A stretch of 64,000 nt of DNA from Stenotrophomonas sp. BIO128-Bstrain (GCF_030128875.1 NZ_CP124620.1:2356001-2420000), one strand, 5' to 3'; shown: positions 26,167-36,213, counted from the stretch's first letter. Notes: generated by a model not told the origin, from the letters alone. Numbers and translations are program-made.

Positions 26167-27660
26167 TCAGGAATGCGAGGATTCGGGGGTGGCGGCGACC
26201 GTGGCGGCATCGCTGGTCGGGGTGAAACCACCGCCCAACGCCTGGCTCAGGCGGACCGAAACAAGGATCTGGCGCGACTGCAGGTCGGCCAACCGCTGCT
26301 GGGAGACCAGCAGCTGCTCTTCGACACTGAGCACGTCCAGGTAGCTGCCGATGCCGGCGCGGTAGCGCTGCTCGGCCAGGTCATGGGCGGCGCGCGCGGT
26401 GCTGACGGCCTGGGCCTGGGCACTGGCCTGGTCGGCCAGCGAATGCACCGCGTTGACCTGATCGGCGACGTCGCGCAGCGCGTTGACCACCGACTGGTTG
26501 TAGTCGGCCACGGCCAGGTCGTACTGCGCGTCGGTCTTGCCCAGGTTGGCGCGCAGGCGGCCACCGTCGAAGATCGGCAGGCTCAGCGCCGGGCCGAGGA
26601 AGGCGAACGTCGAGCCGCTCTTGAGCAGCTGGTCCACTTCACTGGAGACCACACCGCCAAGGGCGGTCAGGTTGAGGCTGGGATAGAACTCGGCCTTGGC
26701 CGCATGGATCTGGCGGTTGGCCGCTTCCACGCGCCAGCGCGCGGCGACGATGTCCGGGCGGCGGCCCAGCAGTTCGCTGGGCAGCACGCCGGGCAGCTGC
26801 AGCGCCAGCGGGTTCAACACCTGCGGGCGCTGGATCTGCAGCCCGCGGTCCGGGCCCTGCCCGACCAGCGCGGCGAGCGCGGTGCGCGCTTCGTCGATCT
26901 GCTGCTGTGCAGCCTGCTGCTGCTGTTGCGCGGCTGGAATGCGCGCTTCGGCCTGGCGGGTCTGCAGGTCGCTGTCGATGCCGGCAGCACGACGCTGGCG
27001 GGTCAGATCCAGCGTCTTCTGCGAACGTGCCAGTTCTTCGCTGGCCACGTCATGCAGCGTCCACGCGTAGCCCAGCTGCGCGTACGCCTCGGCGATGGCG
27101 GCAGAGAGGTTCAGGCGCGCGGCCTGGGCGTCCACTTCGGCGGCATGACCGCTGTCCACGGCCGCTTCCCAGGCGGCGCGCTTGCCGCCCCACAGGTCGA
27201 TGCCGTAGCTGAAGCTCAAGTAGGCCTGGCCACTGCCGGCATAGCTGCCACCCAGTTCGTCGCCAACCATCGATTCGGGCAGGCGTACACCGGTGTAGCC
27301 CCCGGAAGCAGAGAGGCTGGGCAGGCGTGCGGCACGCGCGGTACCGATCTGGGCACGCGCCTGGCGCAGGCGCGCATCGGCCGCCTCCAGGCCAGGATTG
27401 CGCTGCAGGCCTTCGGCGATCAGCGCATCCAGCTGGGGGTCGCCCAGCGCGCGCCACCAGTCGGTGGCCGGCCAGCCGGGCTGGCTCAGGCCGTTGGCGG
27501 CCAGGGTGCGCTGGGTCTGCAGGCTGTCGGCGTCGAGCAGGCGGCCCTGCGGCTCCAGGCCGCGGCTGCTGGCACACGCGGCCAGCGCAAGCGCCAGCGC
27601 GGAGACCAGCACCGGCCGCAGCGGGCGCAGTGAATGAGAGCGTTCAAACATGGAAGTCAT
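26167..27660 (-). CDS. emrC: EmrC-like TolC-family outer-membrane channel
   Basis: A 497-residue outer-membrane efflux lipoprotein of the NodT class. The signal ends in lipobox LAAC (Cys29). OEP repeats include DWWRALGDPQLDALIAEGL, LLGRRPDIVAARWRVE and RYRAGIGSYLDVLSVEEQLL. Its start overlaps the emrR stop by 4 bp, so it is co-transcribed with the repressor gene. A dedicated channel gene inside an emr operon is characteristic of Stenotrophomonas emrCAB and differs from E. coli emrAB. Confidence 0.93.
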   Translation of the reverse strand: MTSMFERSHSLRPLRPVLVSALALALAACASSRGLEPQGRLLDADSLQTQRTLAANGLSQPGWPATDWWRALGDPQLDALIAEGLQRNPGLEAADARLRQARAQIGTARAARLPSLSASGGYTGVRLPESMVGDELGGSYAGSGQAYLSFSYGIDLWGGKRAAWEAAVDSGHAAEVDAQAARLNLSAAIAEAYAQLGYAWTLHDVASEELARSQKTLDLTRQRRAAGIDSDLQTRQAEARIPAAQQQQQAAQQQIDEARTALAALVGQGPDRGLQIQRPQVLNPLALQLPGVLPSELLGRRPDIVAARWRVEAANRQIHAAKAEFYPSLNLTALGGVVSSEVDQLLKSGSTFAFLGPALSLPIFDGGRLRANLGKTDAQYDLAVADYNQSVVNALRDVADQVNAVHSLADQASAQAQAVSTARAAHDLAEQRYRAGIGSYLDVLSVEEQLLVSQQRLADLQSRQILVSVRLSQALGGGFTPTSDAATVAATPESSHS

Positions 27661-28100
27661 GGCGTTACCAGTGAGTCGCGTACACGGGTCATGAGGGAAA
27701 GCAGCTGTGCGCGTTCGTCCGAAGACAGGTCACGCATGGCGTCGTCGATGGTCTGGTCGCCCCGCTGTTTGAGGCGGGCCCACAACTGGCGACCCGGCTC
27801 GGTCAGCACGATCTGCAGTGCCCGCCGGTCCTGGGCATGCGGTTCGCGCCGCACGCAGTCCAGGGCTTCCAGCTTGTCCAGCAGGCGGGTGACCGCGCTG
27901 GGTACCTGGTCCAGGGCCTGGGCCAACTCGTTGGCGGTACACGGGGCACGCGCCGCGAGCACCTTCAGGCCGAGGTAGTGGGTGAAGCCAATGCCGAGGT
28001 TTTCCTCGGCCATCGACGTGTCTAGCTGACGGACCAGTCCATCGCGCACTTGGCGCAGCAGGAGTCCGAAGCTGGGGGGATGGGCATCAGGGCAGATCAT
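27657..28100 (-). CDS. emrR: MarR-family repressor EmrR
   Basis: A 147-residue winged-helix repressor that in S. maltophilia controls emrRCAB and is released by hydrophobic ligands. Family features are the core LGLKVLAARAPCTANELAQALDQVPSAVTRLLDKLEAL (recognition helix about residues 60-80) and the wing DRRALQIVLTEPG. I chose ATG 28100 (MICPDAHPP) over in-frame ATG 28136. It is first in the operon and divergent from an AraC-family gene. A perfect palindrome sits just upstream. Confidence 0.92.
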   Translation of the reverse strand: MICPDAHPPSFGLLLRQVRDGLVRQLDTSMAEENLGIGFTHYLGLKVLAARAPCTANELAQALDQVPSAVTRLLDKLEALDCVRREPHAQDRRALQIVLTEPGRQLWARLKQRGDQTIDDAMRDLSSDERAQLLSLMTRVRDSLVTP

Positions 28101-28125
28101 GGGTGAGCATTCTCTTCCAAAAAAT

Positions 28126-28145
28126 ATATTTCTCAATAGAAATAT
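28126..28145. promoter_or_regulatory. Candidate EmrR operator in emrR/AraC divergent region
   Basis: ATATTTCT-CAAT-AGAAATAT is a perfect inverted repeat with 8-bp arms, 26 bp upstream of emrR, in a strikingly AT-rich island. A second short inverted repeat, ATTTGG-AA-CCAAAT, lies at 28149-28162. MarR proteins bind such palindromes over their own promoter. The AT-rich words here probably also supply the emrR -10 element. Confidence 0.55.
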
Positions 28146-28230
28146 TTAATTTGGAACCAAATGCTGTGTTGCAGCAATCAGAACAATGGGCAGGCGACTA
28201 CCTTAATGGCGGCCTGGACTGGCCGGGTAT

Positions 28231-28236
28231 TACAAT
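28231..28236 (+). promoter_or_regulatory. Possible -10 element abutting the AraC-family gene
   Basis: TACAAT ends seven bases before ATG 28244, implying a transcript that starts at or next to the initiation codon. No clear -35 hexamer is seen. Confidence 0.35.
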
Positions 28237-28243
28237 CTGGACA

Positions 28244-29122
28244 ATGGATAACACTTTCAGGCCAGAGCGGGAGACGGCCGCCACCCAGATGATCCGCAAC
28301 CAGGTGCTGGATTGGTTCGAGCGGGATGACGGGCTGGGGGTACTCGGCTTCCGGATCGAAAGCGCCCGCGGGCTGGACCGGGAGATCGACTGGCACCAGC
28401 ACCGGCGTGCCCAGCTGATCTGCGTGGAAGCCGGGCTGCTGACCGTCCGCACCCGGCACGGCACCTGGTCGCTGCCGCCCGGCTGCGCCGGCTGGATGCC
28501 GCCGGGCGAGCCGCACACGGTGGATATCTGCGGTCCCTTGCGCGGCTGGGGGGTGATCGTCAGCGCCGCGATGGCCCATGACCTGCCCGACGCGCCGTGC
28601 GTGGTGGCCATCTCCGATCTGCTGCAGGCGCTCGCGCTGCGCGTCACCGAATGGGTGCCGGCGGCCGCGCCCAGCCTGCGCCAGCAGCACATGATCGAGG
28701 TGCTGCTGGACGAGATCCGCAATGCCCCGCGCCAGCGCATGCACCTGCCGATGCCGCAGGACCGCCGCCTGCTGCGCATCGCCTCGCAGCTGATCGCCAA
28801 CCCGGCCGATGGCCGCAGCCTGGACCAATGGGCGCAGTGGGCCGGCCTCTCGCCGCGTACACTGACCCGGCACTTCCGCGATGAAACCACGCTCAGCTTC
28901 GCGCAGTGGCGTCAGCAGGCCAGGCTGGCCGAGGGCCTGCGGCGCCTGTCCGATGGCCAGAGCGTGTCCGATATCGCGCACGAACTGGGGTTCAGCAGCC
29001 CCAGCGCCTTCGTCACGGTCTTCCGCCGCCACTTCGGCAGCCCGCCCGGGCGCTATCTGGCACGCAGTGGACACCCCCTGAACCCATCACGCGGCTTGGC
29101 ATCCCCGGCCGCATCCGGATAA
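28244..29122 (+). CDS. AraC-family transcriptional regulator
   Basis: A 292-residue regulator. The N-terminal cupin-like ligand domain (about residues 25-120) contains EIDWHQHRRAQLICVEAGLLTV and PPGEPHTVDICGP. The C-terminal AraC DNA-binding domain (about 190-285) has two helix-turn-helix units, in SLDQWAQWAGLSPRTLTRHFRDET and VSDIAHELGFSSPSAFVTVFRRHFG. It is of the AraC_binding_2/YdiP-like group. I chose ATG 28244 because the reading frame before it is AT-rich operator DNA. It is divergent from emrRCAB. Whether it regulates the pump is unknown. Confidence 0.9.
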   Translation: MDNTFRPERETAATQMIRNQVLDWFERDDGLGVLGFRIESARGLDREIDWHQHRRAQLICVEAGLLTVRTRHGTWSLPPGCAGWMPPGEPHTVDICGPLRGWGVIVSAAMAHDLPDAPCVVAISDLLQALALRVTEWVPAAAPSLRQQHMIEVLLDEIRNAPRQRMHLPMPQDRRLLRIASQLIANPADGRSLDQWAQWAGLSPRTLTRHFRDETTLSFAQWRQQARLAEGLRRLSDGQSVSDIAHELGFSSPSAFVTVFRRHFGSPPGRYLARSGHPLNPSRGLASPAASG

Positions 29123-29180
29123 TCGTCCGCCTGCGAGGGCGACAGCCGTCGCCGTCCCTTGCCACAGGTAACAATCCCGC

Positions 29181-31424
29181 ATGACCGATCTTGCCCGCCC
29201 CGCGTTCCACGGCTTTGAACAGCTGCCCCTGCGCGAGTACGCCGAACGGGCGTACCTGGACTATTCGATGTACGTGGTGCTCGACCGCGCATTGCCGTTC
29301 CTCGGCGACGGTCTAAAGCCGGTGCAGCGCCGCATCATCTATGCGATGAGCGAGCTGGGCCTGAATGCCGCCTCCAAGCCGAAGAAGTCCGCGCGTACCG
29401 TCGGTGACGTGATCGGTAAATACCATCCGCACGGTGACAGCGCGTGCTACGAGGCGCTGGTGCTGATGGCCCAGCCGTTCTCGTACCGCTACCCGCTGAT
29501 CGAAGGCCAGGGCAACTTTGGTTCGACCGACGATCCCAAGTCGTTCGCGGCGATGCGCTACACCGAGTCCAAGCTGACCCCGATCGCCGAAGTGCTGCTG
29601 GGCGAGATCAACCAGGGCACCACCGACTGGACCCCGAACTTCGACGGCACGCTGGAAGAGCCGACCTGGATGCCGGCGCGCCTGCCGCACCTGCTGCTCA
29701 ACGGCACCACCGGCATCGCCGTGGGCATGGCTACCGACGTGCCGCCGCACAACCTCAACGAGATCGTCAGCGCGCTGCTGCACCTGCTCGACGACCCCGA
29801 TGCGACGGTCGCCGAGCTGTGCGAGCACGTGAAGGGCCCGGATTACCCGAGCTTCGCCGAGATCATCACCCCGATCGCCGATCTGCGCACCATGTACGAA
29901 ACCGGCTACGGCAGCGTGCGCGCGCGTTCCACCTTCCTGAAGGAGAACGGCAACATCGTGGTCAACGCGCTGCCGTTCCAGGTGTCGCCTTCGAAGGTGA
30001 TCGAGCAGATCGCCGCGCAGATGCGCGCCAAGAAGCTGCCGTGGCTGGAGGACATCCGCGATGAGTCCGACCACGCCAACCCGGTGCGCGTGGTGCTGGT
30101 GCCGCGCTCCAACCGCGTGGACGCCGAACAGCTGATGGGCCACCTGTTCGCCACCACCGACCTGGAGCGCAGCTACCGGGTCAACCTCAACGTGATCGGC
30201 CTGGACGGCCGCCCGCAGGTCAAGAACCTCAAGACCCTGCTCAGCGAGTGGCTGCAGTTCCGTGGCACCACCGTGACCCGCCGCCTCAACCACCGCCTGC
30301 AGAAGGTCGAGCGCCGCCTGCACATGTTGGAAGGCCTGCTGGTGGCCTTCCTCAACCTGGATGAAGTGATCCACATCATCCGCACCGAGGATGAGCCCAA
30401 GCCGGCGCTGATCGCGCGCTTCGGGCTGAGCGAGGAGCAGACCGAATACATCCTGGAGACCAAGCTGAAGCAGCTGGCGCGCCTGGAAGAGATGAAGATC
30501 CGTGGCGAGCAGGAGGAGCTGGCCAAGGAACGCGACAAAATCCTGGCCATCCTGGACAGCAAGGCCAAGCTGAAGAAGCTGATCCGCGATGAGCTGGTGG
30601 CGGACGCGAAGAAGTTCGGCGATGACCGTCGCTCGCCGCTGGTGCAGCGTGGCGCAGCGCAGGCCATCGACGAAACCGAGCTGGTGCCGAGCGAGCCGAT
30701 GACGGTGGTGCTGTCGGAGAAGGGCTGGATCCGTGCGGCCAAGGGCCACGACATGGACCCCTCGACCCTGTCCTACCGCGATGGCGATGCGCTGCTGGGC
30801 TCGGTGCGGGCCCGCAGCACGCAGCAGGTGGCGTTCCTGGACAGCGAGGGCCGCGCGTATTCGACCCTGATCCACACCCTGCCCTCGGCACGCGGCAATG
30901 GCGAGCCCCTGACCGGTCGCTTCTCGCCGGCCCCGGGCAGCGCCTTCATGACCCTGGCCAGTGGCGAGAACAACACCCGCTTCGTGCTGGCCTCCACGCA
31001 CGGCTACGGCTTCGTGACCCGCTTCGAGAACCTCACCGGCCGCAACAAGGCCGGCAAGGCGATGCTCAACCTGACCTCCGGCTCCAAGGTGCTGACCCCG
31101 GCCGCGGTCGCCAACCCGGAAACCGACCGCATCGTGGCGGTGACCAGCTCGGGCAACCTGCTGGCCATCGCCGCCAGCGACCTGCCGGAACTGGACAAGG
31201 GCAAGGGCAACAAGATCATCGACATCCCCAAGGCCAAGCTCGCCACCGAGCGCGTGGTCGCGGTGGTCTCGGTGGCGCCGGGCAACACGCTGCTGGTGCG
31301 CAGCGGCCAGCGCACGATGAACCTGTCGTTCAAGGATCTGGATACCTACCTGGGCACCCGCGCCACCCGTGGCCATCTGCTGCCCCGTGGCTGGCAGAAG
31401 GTGGAGGGGCTGGCGGTGGAGTAA
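29181..31424 (+). CDS. parC: DNA topoisomerase IV subunit A
   Basis: A 747-residue type IIA topoisomerase subunit that decatenates daughter chromosomes with ParE. The winged-helix/breakage domain has its catalytic tyrosine at residue 127 (AAMRYTES). The quinolone-resistance-determining region reads [11 protein letters not shown], with the susceptible-type Ser87 and Glu91 (E. coli Ser80 and Glu84). A coiled-coil gate (about 390-480) and a C-terminal beta-pinwheel with degenerate blades (about 500-747) follow. A GATAAT box at 29118-29123 may be its -10. A strong terminator follows. Confidence 0.95.
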   Translation: MTDLARPAFHGFEQLPLREYAERAYLDYSMYVVLDRALPFLGDGLKPVQRRIIYAMSELGLNAASKPKKSARTVGDVIGKYHPHGDSACYEALVLMAQPFSYRYPLIEGQGNFGSTDDPKSFAAMRYTESKLTPIAEVLLGEINQGTTDWTPNFDGTLEEPTWMPARLPHLLLNGTTGIAVGMATDVPPHNLNEIVSALLHLLDDPDATVAELCEHVKGPDYPSFAEIITPIADLRTMYETGYGSVRARSTFLKENGNIVVNALPFQVSPSKVIEQIAAQMRAKKLPWLEDIRDESDHANPVRVVLVPRSNRVDAEQLMGHLFATTDLERSYRVNLNVIGLDGRPQVKNLKTLLSEWLQFRGTTVTRRLNHRLQKVERRLHMLEGLLVAFLNLDEVIHIIRTEDEPKPALIARFGLSEEQTEYILETKLKQLARLEEMKIRGEQEELAKERDKILAILDSKAKLKKLIRDELVADAKKFGDDRRSPLVQRGAAQAIDETELVPSEPMTVVLSEKGWIRAAKGHDMDPSTLSYRDGDALLGSVRARSTQQVAFLDSEGRAYSTLIHTLPSARGNGEPLTGRFSPAPGSAFMTLASGENNTRFVLASTHGYGFVTRFENLTGRNKAGKAMLNLTSGSKVLTPAAVANPETDRIVAVTSSGNLLAIAASDLPELDKGKGNKIIDIPKAKLATERVVAVVSVAPGNTLLVRSGQRTMNLSFKDLDTYLGTRATRGHLLPRGWQKVEGLAVE

Positions 31425-31450
31425 CGTTCCAGCGTCGACGTGAATCGGAA

Positions 31451-31511
31451 CGGCCGGGGAAACCCGGCCGTTTTTTTTGCCCACAGAAAAGGCCGGGTTT
31501 CCCCGGCCTTT
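31451..31511. terminator. Double terminator between parC and bfr
   Basis: CGGCCGGG-GAAA-CCCGGCCG followed by eight T residues (31451-31478) ends parC. A second stem, AAAGGCCGGG/CCCGGCCTTT (31488-31511), has a T-run on the minus strand and can end bfr transcripts. Confidence 0.9.
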
Positions 31512-31609
31512 CTGCTTGGTGCAACGTCGGCTGGCTGGCGGATGCTGGCGGGCGGACGAGGGTTCGATGCGGCGTGCTGGCGAAGGCTGGCTGGCGCGCA
31601 GTGGCACCG

Positions 31610-31635
31610 GTAGTGCCGGCCGCTGGCCGGCTCCC
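31610..31635 (+). repeat. SMAG palindrome
   Basis: GTAGTGCCGGCC-GCT-GGCCGGCTCC, the GC-rich subtype of the GTAG-headed repeats. It lies just downstream of bfr. Confidence 0.8.
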
Positions 31636-31657
31636 CGGAATACCCGGACACACCCGC

Positions 31658-32146
31658 TCAGTGCGCGGCCGTGCCCTTCGCATCCATCTTGCTGGTCTGG
31701 TACAGCGCCAGGCCGATGCGCTTGATCAGGCCCAGCTGCTGCTCCAGCCACCAGGCATGGTCTTCTTCGGTGTCCTTCAACTGCACCAGCAGCATGTCGC
31801 GGCTGACGTAGTCCTGGTGCTGTTCGCACAGCTTCATGCCGGCGGCCAGGTTGTCGCGGACGCTGTATTCGGTATCCAGGTCCTTCTGCAGCATCTCTTC
31901 CACGGTCACGCCGGGCTCGAACACATGCGGGCGCATGTCCGGATCGCCGCCGAGGAAGAGGATGCGACGCAGCAGCGCATCGGCGTGCTGGGTCTCCTCT
32001 TCCATCTCGTGGTTGAGGCGCTCATAGAGCGCGAACAGGCCCTGGTCTTCGTAGCGGCGCGAGTGGATGAAGTACTGGTCGCGCGCGGCCAACTCGCCGC
32101 GCAGCAGTTCCTTCAAGCAGGCGATGACGTCCGGGTTGCCTTTCAT
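31658..32146 (-). CDS. bfr: Bacterioferritin-family iron storage protein lacking the haem methionine
   Basis: A 162-residue ferritin-like protein that oxidises and stores iron in a 24-mer cage. The sequence follows E. coli Bfr closely (MKG start, [23 protein letters not shown]). Ferroxidase ligands are present: Glu18, Glu51, His54 and the downstream EEDH motif. The position of the haem ligand Met52 of E. coli Bfr is Thr (EEETQHAD), so inter-subunit haem binding is not expected in a homo-oligomer. The ATG follows an AGGAG site. No Bfd-like ferredoxin gene is adjacent. Confidence 0.9.
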   Translation of the reverse strand: MKGNPDVIACLKELLRGELAARDQYFIHSRRYEDQGLFALYERLNHEMEEETQHADALLRRILFLGGDPDMRPHVFEPGVTVEEMLQKDLDTEYSVRDNLAAGMKLCEQHQDYVSRDMLLVQLKDTEEDHAWWLEQQLGLIKRIGLALYQTSKMDAKGTAAH

Positions 32147-32290
32147 GGGGGTGCTCCTGATGAATCAATGCGCGCATGGTGCCCTATCTGAAAATCCGGT
32201 GGTCTAATCGGAATCAGTTGCAGTTGCGCTTCGCTAGCCGTGCACAGGGCGTTCACGCCTCCCCTACAATCAAGCCCTACCTACACGGGG

Positions 32291-34648
32291 ATGCGCAGGA
32301 TGCGGCATTGGCTGAAGCGGTTGCTCTGGGGCGTGCTGATCCTGGCGCTGGCGGCGGTGTTCACGGCGTGGTGGCTGCTGCGCGGCAGTCTCCCCCCCCT
32401 GAAAGGCGAGCAGGCCATGGCCGGCCTGCAGGCGCCGGTGAGCATCACCCGTGATGCCTTGGGCGTGGTCACCATCGACGCGGCAAGCCAGGCCGATGCG
32501 ATGCGGGCGCTGGGTCTGGTACATGCGCAGGAGCGCTATTTCGAGATGGACCTGATGCGCCGTACCGCCGCTGGCGAGCTGGCCGAGCTGTTCGGCCCGG
32601 CGGCGATCGAGATGGACAAGCGCATGCGTGTGCACCGGCTGCGGGCGCGCACCAGGGCCCACCTGGAGGTTGCCACGGGCAGCAGTGCCGGCGCCCTGCA
32701 GGCCTATGTGGAGGGTATCAACCAGGGCGTTGCCGAGCTTCGGGTACGTCCTTGGCCGTATCTGCTGCTGCGCCAGGCGCCGGCACCGTGGCGTGCCGAA
32801 GACAGCGTGCTGACCGGGCTGGCGATGTATGCCGACCTGCAGGACCCCACCAATCAGAACGAACTGGCGATGGCTCGGATCCGTGCGGTGGTGCCACCGG
32901 CGCTGTATGCCCTGCTCAGCCACGATGGCAGCGAATGGGATGCGCCGCTGTTTGGCGAAGCGCGCGGCAACGCGCCGTTACCGGAGGCCGCCGTCCTCGA
33001 TCTCCGGCGGGCCGATCCGGCGCAGACCACCGGTGCCGTCACGGCCGGTCATCTGGACCCCGATGTGCTGGGCAGCAACAACTTCGCCGTGGCCGGTGCA
33101 CTGACCGCGGACGGTCGCGCCATCGTCGCCGACGATATGCACCTGGGACTGCGCGCCCCCAATCTCTGGTTCCGGGTACGGCTGCGCTATCCCGATGCAC
33201 AGGCTCCCGACGGCCGCGTCGATGTCAGTGGCTTCTCGCTGCCCGGCCTGCCGGCCATCGTGGTGGGCAGCAACGGACACGTGGCCTGGGGCTTCACCAA
33301 CAGTTACATCGACACGGCCGATTTCCGCAGCGTACCGGCCAATGCGGCGGGCATCACCACGCACGAGGAGCGTATCCGCGTCGTCGGCCAGGCACCGGTG
33401 ACATTGCGCGTGCGCGAGACCGCCTGGGGTCCGGTGCTGCACACGCGGCAGGACGGCAGTGGCGAAGCACTGCGCTGGACGGCACAACTCCCCGGTGCGG
33501 TGCGCCTGGACTTCGCCGAGATGGCGCGCGCGGCGACGCTTGACGAGGCGTTCGAGGTGGCCGACCGCAGCGGCATTCCCGCGCAGAACCTGGTGCTCGC
33601 CGACCGCAGCGGTCGCATCGCCTGGCGGTTGATCGGCACACGCCCTGACCGCGCTGCGGACTGCCCGCCGAACGGCAACACCGCCACCGCGCCTGCACGC
33701 TGTGCGCCGTGGCCAATCCGCAGCGATGGCGCGCCCGCATTGATCGATCCCCCCACGCATCGGCTGTGGACCGCCAACGGCCGCGTGCTCGATGGGGACG
33801 CCCTGGCCATTGCCGGGAACGGTGGCTACGACCTGGGCGCACGCGGTCGGCAGATCCGCGATGGCCTGCTGGCGAAAGAGCGCTTCACCGAGGCAGACCT
33901 GCTGGCGATCCAGCTCGACGATCGCGCCCTGTTGCTCACGCGCTGGTGGCATCTGCTGCGCGAGGTCGTCACCACCAGCGACGACCCTGCCCTGCAGCGG
34001 CTGGAGGTCGCAACCCGGCGGTGGGACGGCCGTGCGGGGGTGGACTCGGTCAGCTACCGGGTCACCCGCGGTTTCCGCGGCATGCTGATCGACCGCGTTG
34101 GCGAAGGCCTGCTCGCCCCGGCGAAAGCACAGCTCGGGGAGGACTATCTGGAGCCACGACTGGGGCAGTTCGAGGGCGTGTTGTGGCCGCTGGTGAGCGA
34201 ACGTCCCGCGCATCTGCTGCCGCCCCCCTATTCCAGTTGGGATGCACTGCTGGTCGATACCGCCAAGGCGCTGGAAGCAGACCTGAGCAGTCAAGGCCCG
34301 CTGGACGCGCGTACGTGGGGCGAACGCAATACCGCCGCGATCTGTCACCCGGTCAGTCGCGCCCTGCCTGCCTTTGCCCGGTCGTGGCTGTGCATGCCGG
34401 CCGACCGCCTGCCCGGCGACCGCGACATGCCCCGCGTGCAGGGCCCCGCGTTTGGCGCCTCGCAGCGCATGGTGGTGTCGCCCGGGCACGAGGCCGAGGG
34501 ATGGATCCACATGCCCGGTGGGCAGAGCGGTCACCCGTTGTCACCGTTCTGGGGCGCGGGACATGAGGACTGGGTCAACGGCAGGCCGACGCCGTTCCTC
34601 CCCGGCACGACGGTGCATACCCTTAGGTTGGTGCCGACGCGGGAGTGA
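32291..34648 (+). CDS. Penicillin acylase family protein (Ntn hydrolase)
   Basis: A 785-residue secreted or membrane-anchored hydrolase. It has an N-terminal hydrophobic segment (about residues 10-30) and an alpha chain (about 35-255). The autoprocessing site is Gly261-Ser262 in DVLGSNNFAV, where Ser262 becomes the N-terminal nucleophile of the beta chain. Conserved ADDMHLGLRAPNLWF and GFSLPGLPAIVVGSNGHVAWGFTN follow. Relatives act on penicillins, acyl-homoserine lactones or other amides, and the sequence does not tell which. I chose ATG 32291; an earlier start at 32240 is less likely. It is monocistronic. Confidence 0.9.
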   Translation: MRRMRHWLKRLLWGVLILALAAVFTAWWLLRGSLPPLKGEQAMAGLQAPVSITRDALGVVTIDAASQADAMRALGLVHAQERYFEMDLMRRTAAGELAELFGPAAIEMDKRMRVHRLRARTRAHLEVATGSSAGALQAYVEGINQGVAELRVRPWPYLLLRQAPAPWRAEDSVLTGLAMYADLQDPTNQNELAMARIRAVVPPALYALLSHDGSEWDAPLFGEARGNAPLPEAAVLDLRRADPAQTTGAVTAGHLDPDVLGSNNFAVAGALTADGRAIVADDMHLGLRAPNLWFRVRLRYPDAQAPDGRVDVSGFSLPGLPAIVVGSNGHVAWGFTNSYIDTADFRSVPANAAGITTHEERIRVVGQAPVTLRVRETAWGPVLHTRQDGSGEALRWTAQLPGAVRLDFAEMARAATLDEAFEVADRSGIPAQNLVLADRSGRIAWRLIGTRPDRAADCPPNGNTATAPARCAPWPIRSDGAPALIDPPTHRLWTANGRVLDGDALAIAGNGGYDLGARGRQIRDGLLAKERFTEADLLAIQLDDRALLLTRWWHLLREVVTTSDDPALQRLEVATRRWDGRAGVDSVSYRVTRGFRGMLIDRVGEGLLAPAKAQLGEDYLEPRLGQFEGVLWPLVSERPAHLLPPPYSSWDALLVDTAKALEADLSSQGPLDARTWGERNTAAICHPVSRALPAFARSWLCMPADRLPGDRDMPRVQGPAFGASQRMVVSPGHEAEGWIHMPGGQSGHPLSPFWGAGHEDWVNGRPTPFLPGTTVHTLRLVPTRE

Positions 34649-34671
34649 CAGGGGGTGGGCGGTGACGGGGC

Positions 34672-34728
34672 AGCCGACCAACGGTCGGCTCTACCGTGAT
34701 GTGGGTTGGTGCCGCCCGTTGGTCGTAC
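34672..34728. repeat. SMAG palindrome pair (one degenerate)
   Basis: An inverted unit, AGCCGACC-AAC-GGTCGGCTCTAC, lies at 34672-34694. A degraded unit in the opposite sense follows at about 34703-34728. They lie between two convergent genes. Confidence 0.7.
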
Positions 34729-34745
34729 ACCGCACACCGCCAGCT

Positions 34746-36125
34746 TCATCGTCGACAACGCTCGATCAGGTTCAACAACGGCCCGGTCATTGCGGTGGTC
34801 ACCAGCGCCATGATCACCAGCACGGCGAACAGGCGGTCGCCAAGGAAGCCCAGTTCGTAGCCCAGGTTGAGCACGATCAGCTCCATCAGGCCACGGGTGT
34901 TCATCAGCGCACCCAGTCTCCACGCGTCATGGTTGTCCATGCCGGCACTGCGCGCTGCACTCCAGGTGCCGATCAGCTTGCCCAGCGTGGCGACCACGAT
35001 CACGATCAGGCACAGCACCAGGTCGCTGGCCTGCAGGGCGTCGGCGCGCATGCGCAGGCCGGTCATGGCGAAGAACAACGGCAACAGCAGCGTGACGGCG
35101 AACGGCTCCACGCGCTCGGCCACGGTGTGCCGCAGCGTCGCGTTGCCGGACACCGCGACGCCGGCCGCGAACGCGCCGAACAGCGCATGGATGCCCAGCA
35201 TCTCGGTGACCAGCGCGCAGCCCAGCGCCATCAGCAACATGATCAGCAGCCAGCGTCCTTCCTGGCCCGGTGCGATCACCAGGCGCGAGAACCACGGCCG
35301 CACCACCCCCAGCATCAGTGCGACGAAGGCGACCACGCAGACCAGGTTGATCGTGGCCGGCACCCAGCCCTGCGACTGCGCGGCGGCCACGATCAGCGCC
35401 AGCAGGCACCACGCGGTGGCATCGCCGAGGGCGGCGCAGGCGATCGCGGTCTGGCCCAGCGGTGTACCGGTCAAGCCGCGGTCGGCGAGGATGCGCAGCA
35501 GCACCGGAAAGGCCGTGATGCTCAATGAAATACCGACGAACAGGGCGAAACCGGTGAAGCCCACGCCGGGCGGTGCGTGCGCGCCATACAGCCAGATCGC
35601 CAGCAGCACGCCGAGCACGAAGGGCACGGCGATGCCGGCGTGGCTGACCACGAAAGCGAAACGACGCCGCCCTCGCAATCCGCCCAGATCCAGTTCCGCC
35701 CCCGCCACCAGCAGGAACATCAGCACGCCAAGCTGGCTGAGCAAGCCGAGCGAGCCGAGGGAGGCGGCCGGGAACAGCACGCCATGCACCTGGGGCAGCA
35801 CGGCCCCAAGCACCAGCGGCCCCATCATCAGACCGGCCGCCATTTCCCCGATCACCCCGGGTTGACCCAGCCGGCGGAACAGCCACCCCGCACCCTTGGC
35901 CACCAGCAGCAGGACCAGCAACTGCAGCAGGAACAGACCGAGCGGCGCATGCAGGTGCGCGGCCCAGTCGGCCCCCAGCGACGCCTCGGCACGGGCCACC
36001 TGTGCCGAGACGGCCGGACCGGCAAACCGTGCCAGGCCCAGGCCGATCAACAGGGGCAGCGCTACCCAGCCCAGATAACGCCAGGCCAGCCCGCTGCGGC
36101 GCATGCCGGTGGTGTCAGAGTCCAT
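34746..36125 (-). CDS. Cation/proton antiporter, CPA2 family
   Basis: A 459-residue inner-membrane exchanger with about 12-13 predicted helices. Family motifs are FRRLGQPGVIGEMAAGLMMGPLVLG, VLMFLLVAGAELDL and GISLSITAFPVLLRILADRGL. It ends soon after the last helix, with no cytoplasmic RCK/TrkA-N domain, unlike KefB/KefC. The transported ion (Na+ or K+) cannot be told. The N-terminus has an extra hydrophobic segment (residues 13-32) before the canonical domain. Confidence 0.9.
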   Translation of the reverse strand: MDSDTTGMRRSGLAWRYLGWVALPLLIGLGLARFAGPAVSAQVARAEASLGADWAAHLHAPLGLFLLQLLVLLLVAKGAGWLFRRLGQPGVIGEMAAGLMMGPLVLGAVLPQVHGVLFPAASLGSLGLLSQLGVLMFLLVAGAELDLGGLRGRRRFAFVVSHAGIAVPFVLGVLLAIWLYGAHAPPGVGFTGFALFVGISLSITAFPVLLRILADRGLTGTPLGQTAIACAALGDATAWCLLALIVAAAQSQGWVPATINLVCVVAFVALMLGVVRPWFSRLVIAPGQEGRWLLIMLLMALGCALVTEMLGIHALFGAFAAGVAVSGNATLRHTVAERVEPFAVTLLLPLFFAMTGLRMRADALQASDLVLCLIVIVVATLGKLIGTWSAARSAGMDNHDAWRLGALMNTRGLMELIVLNLGYELGFLGDRLFAVLVIMALVTTAMTGPLLNLIERCRR

Positions 36126-36213
36126 GATCGATCCCCATCGATTGAAGGGGCGATTCTACGGGCTGCACGCGCTGCCACACCACCGCGATCGACGCGGCGG
36201 CGTGGCACCTCGA

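Noticed and set aside
29313..31829. An 838-codon open frame antisense to parC
   Set aside because: parC is certain on the opposite strand, and the reversed frame has composition-driven sequence without motifs.
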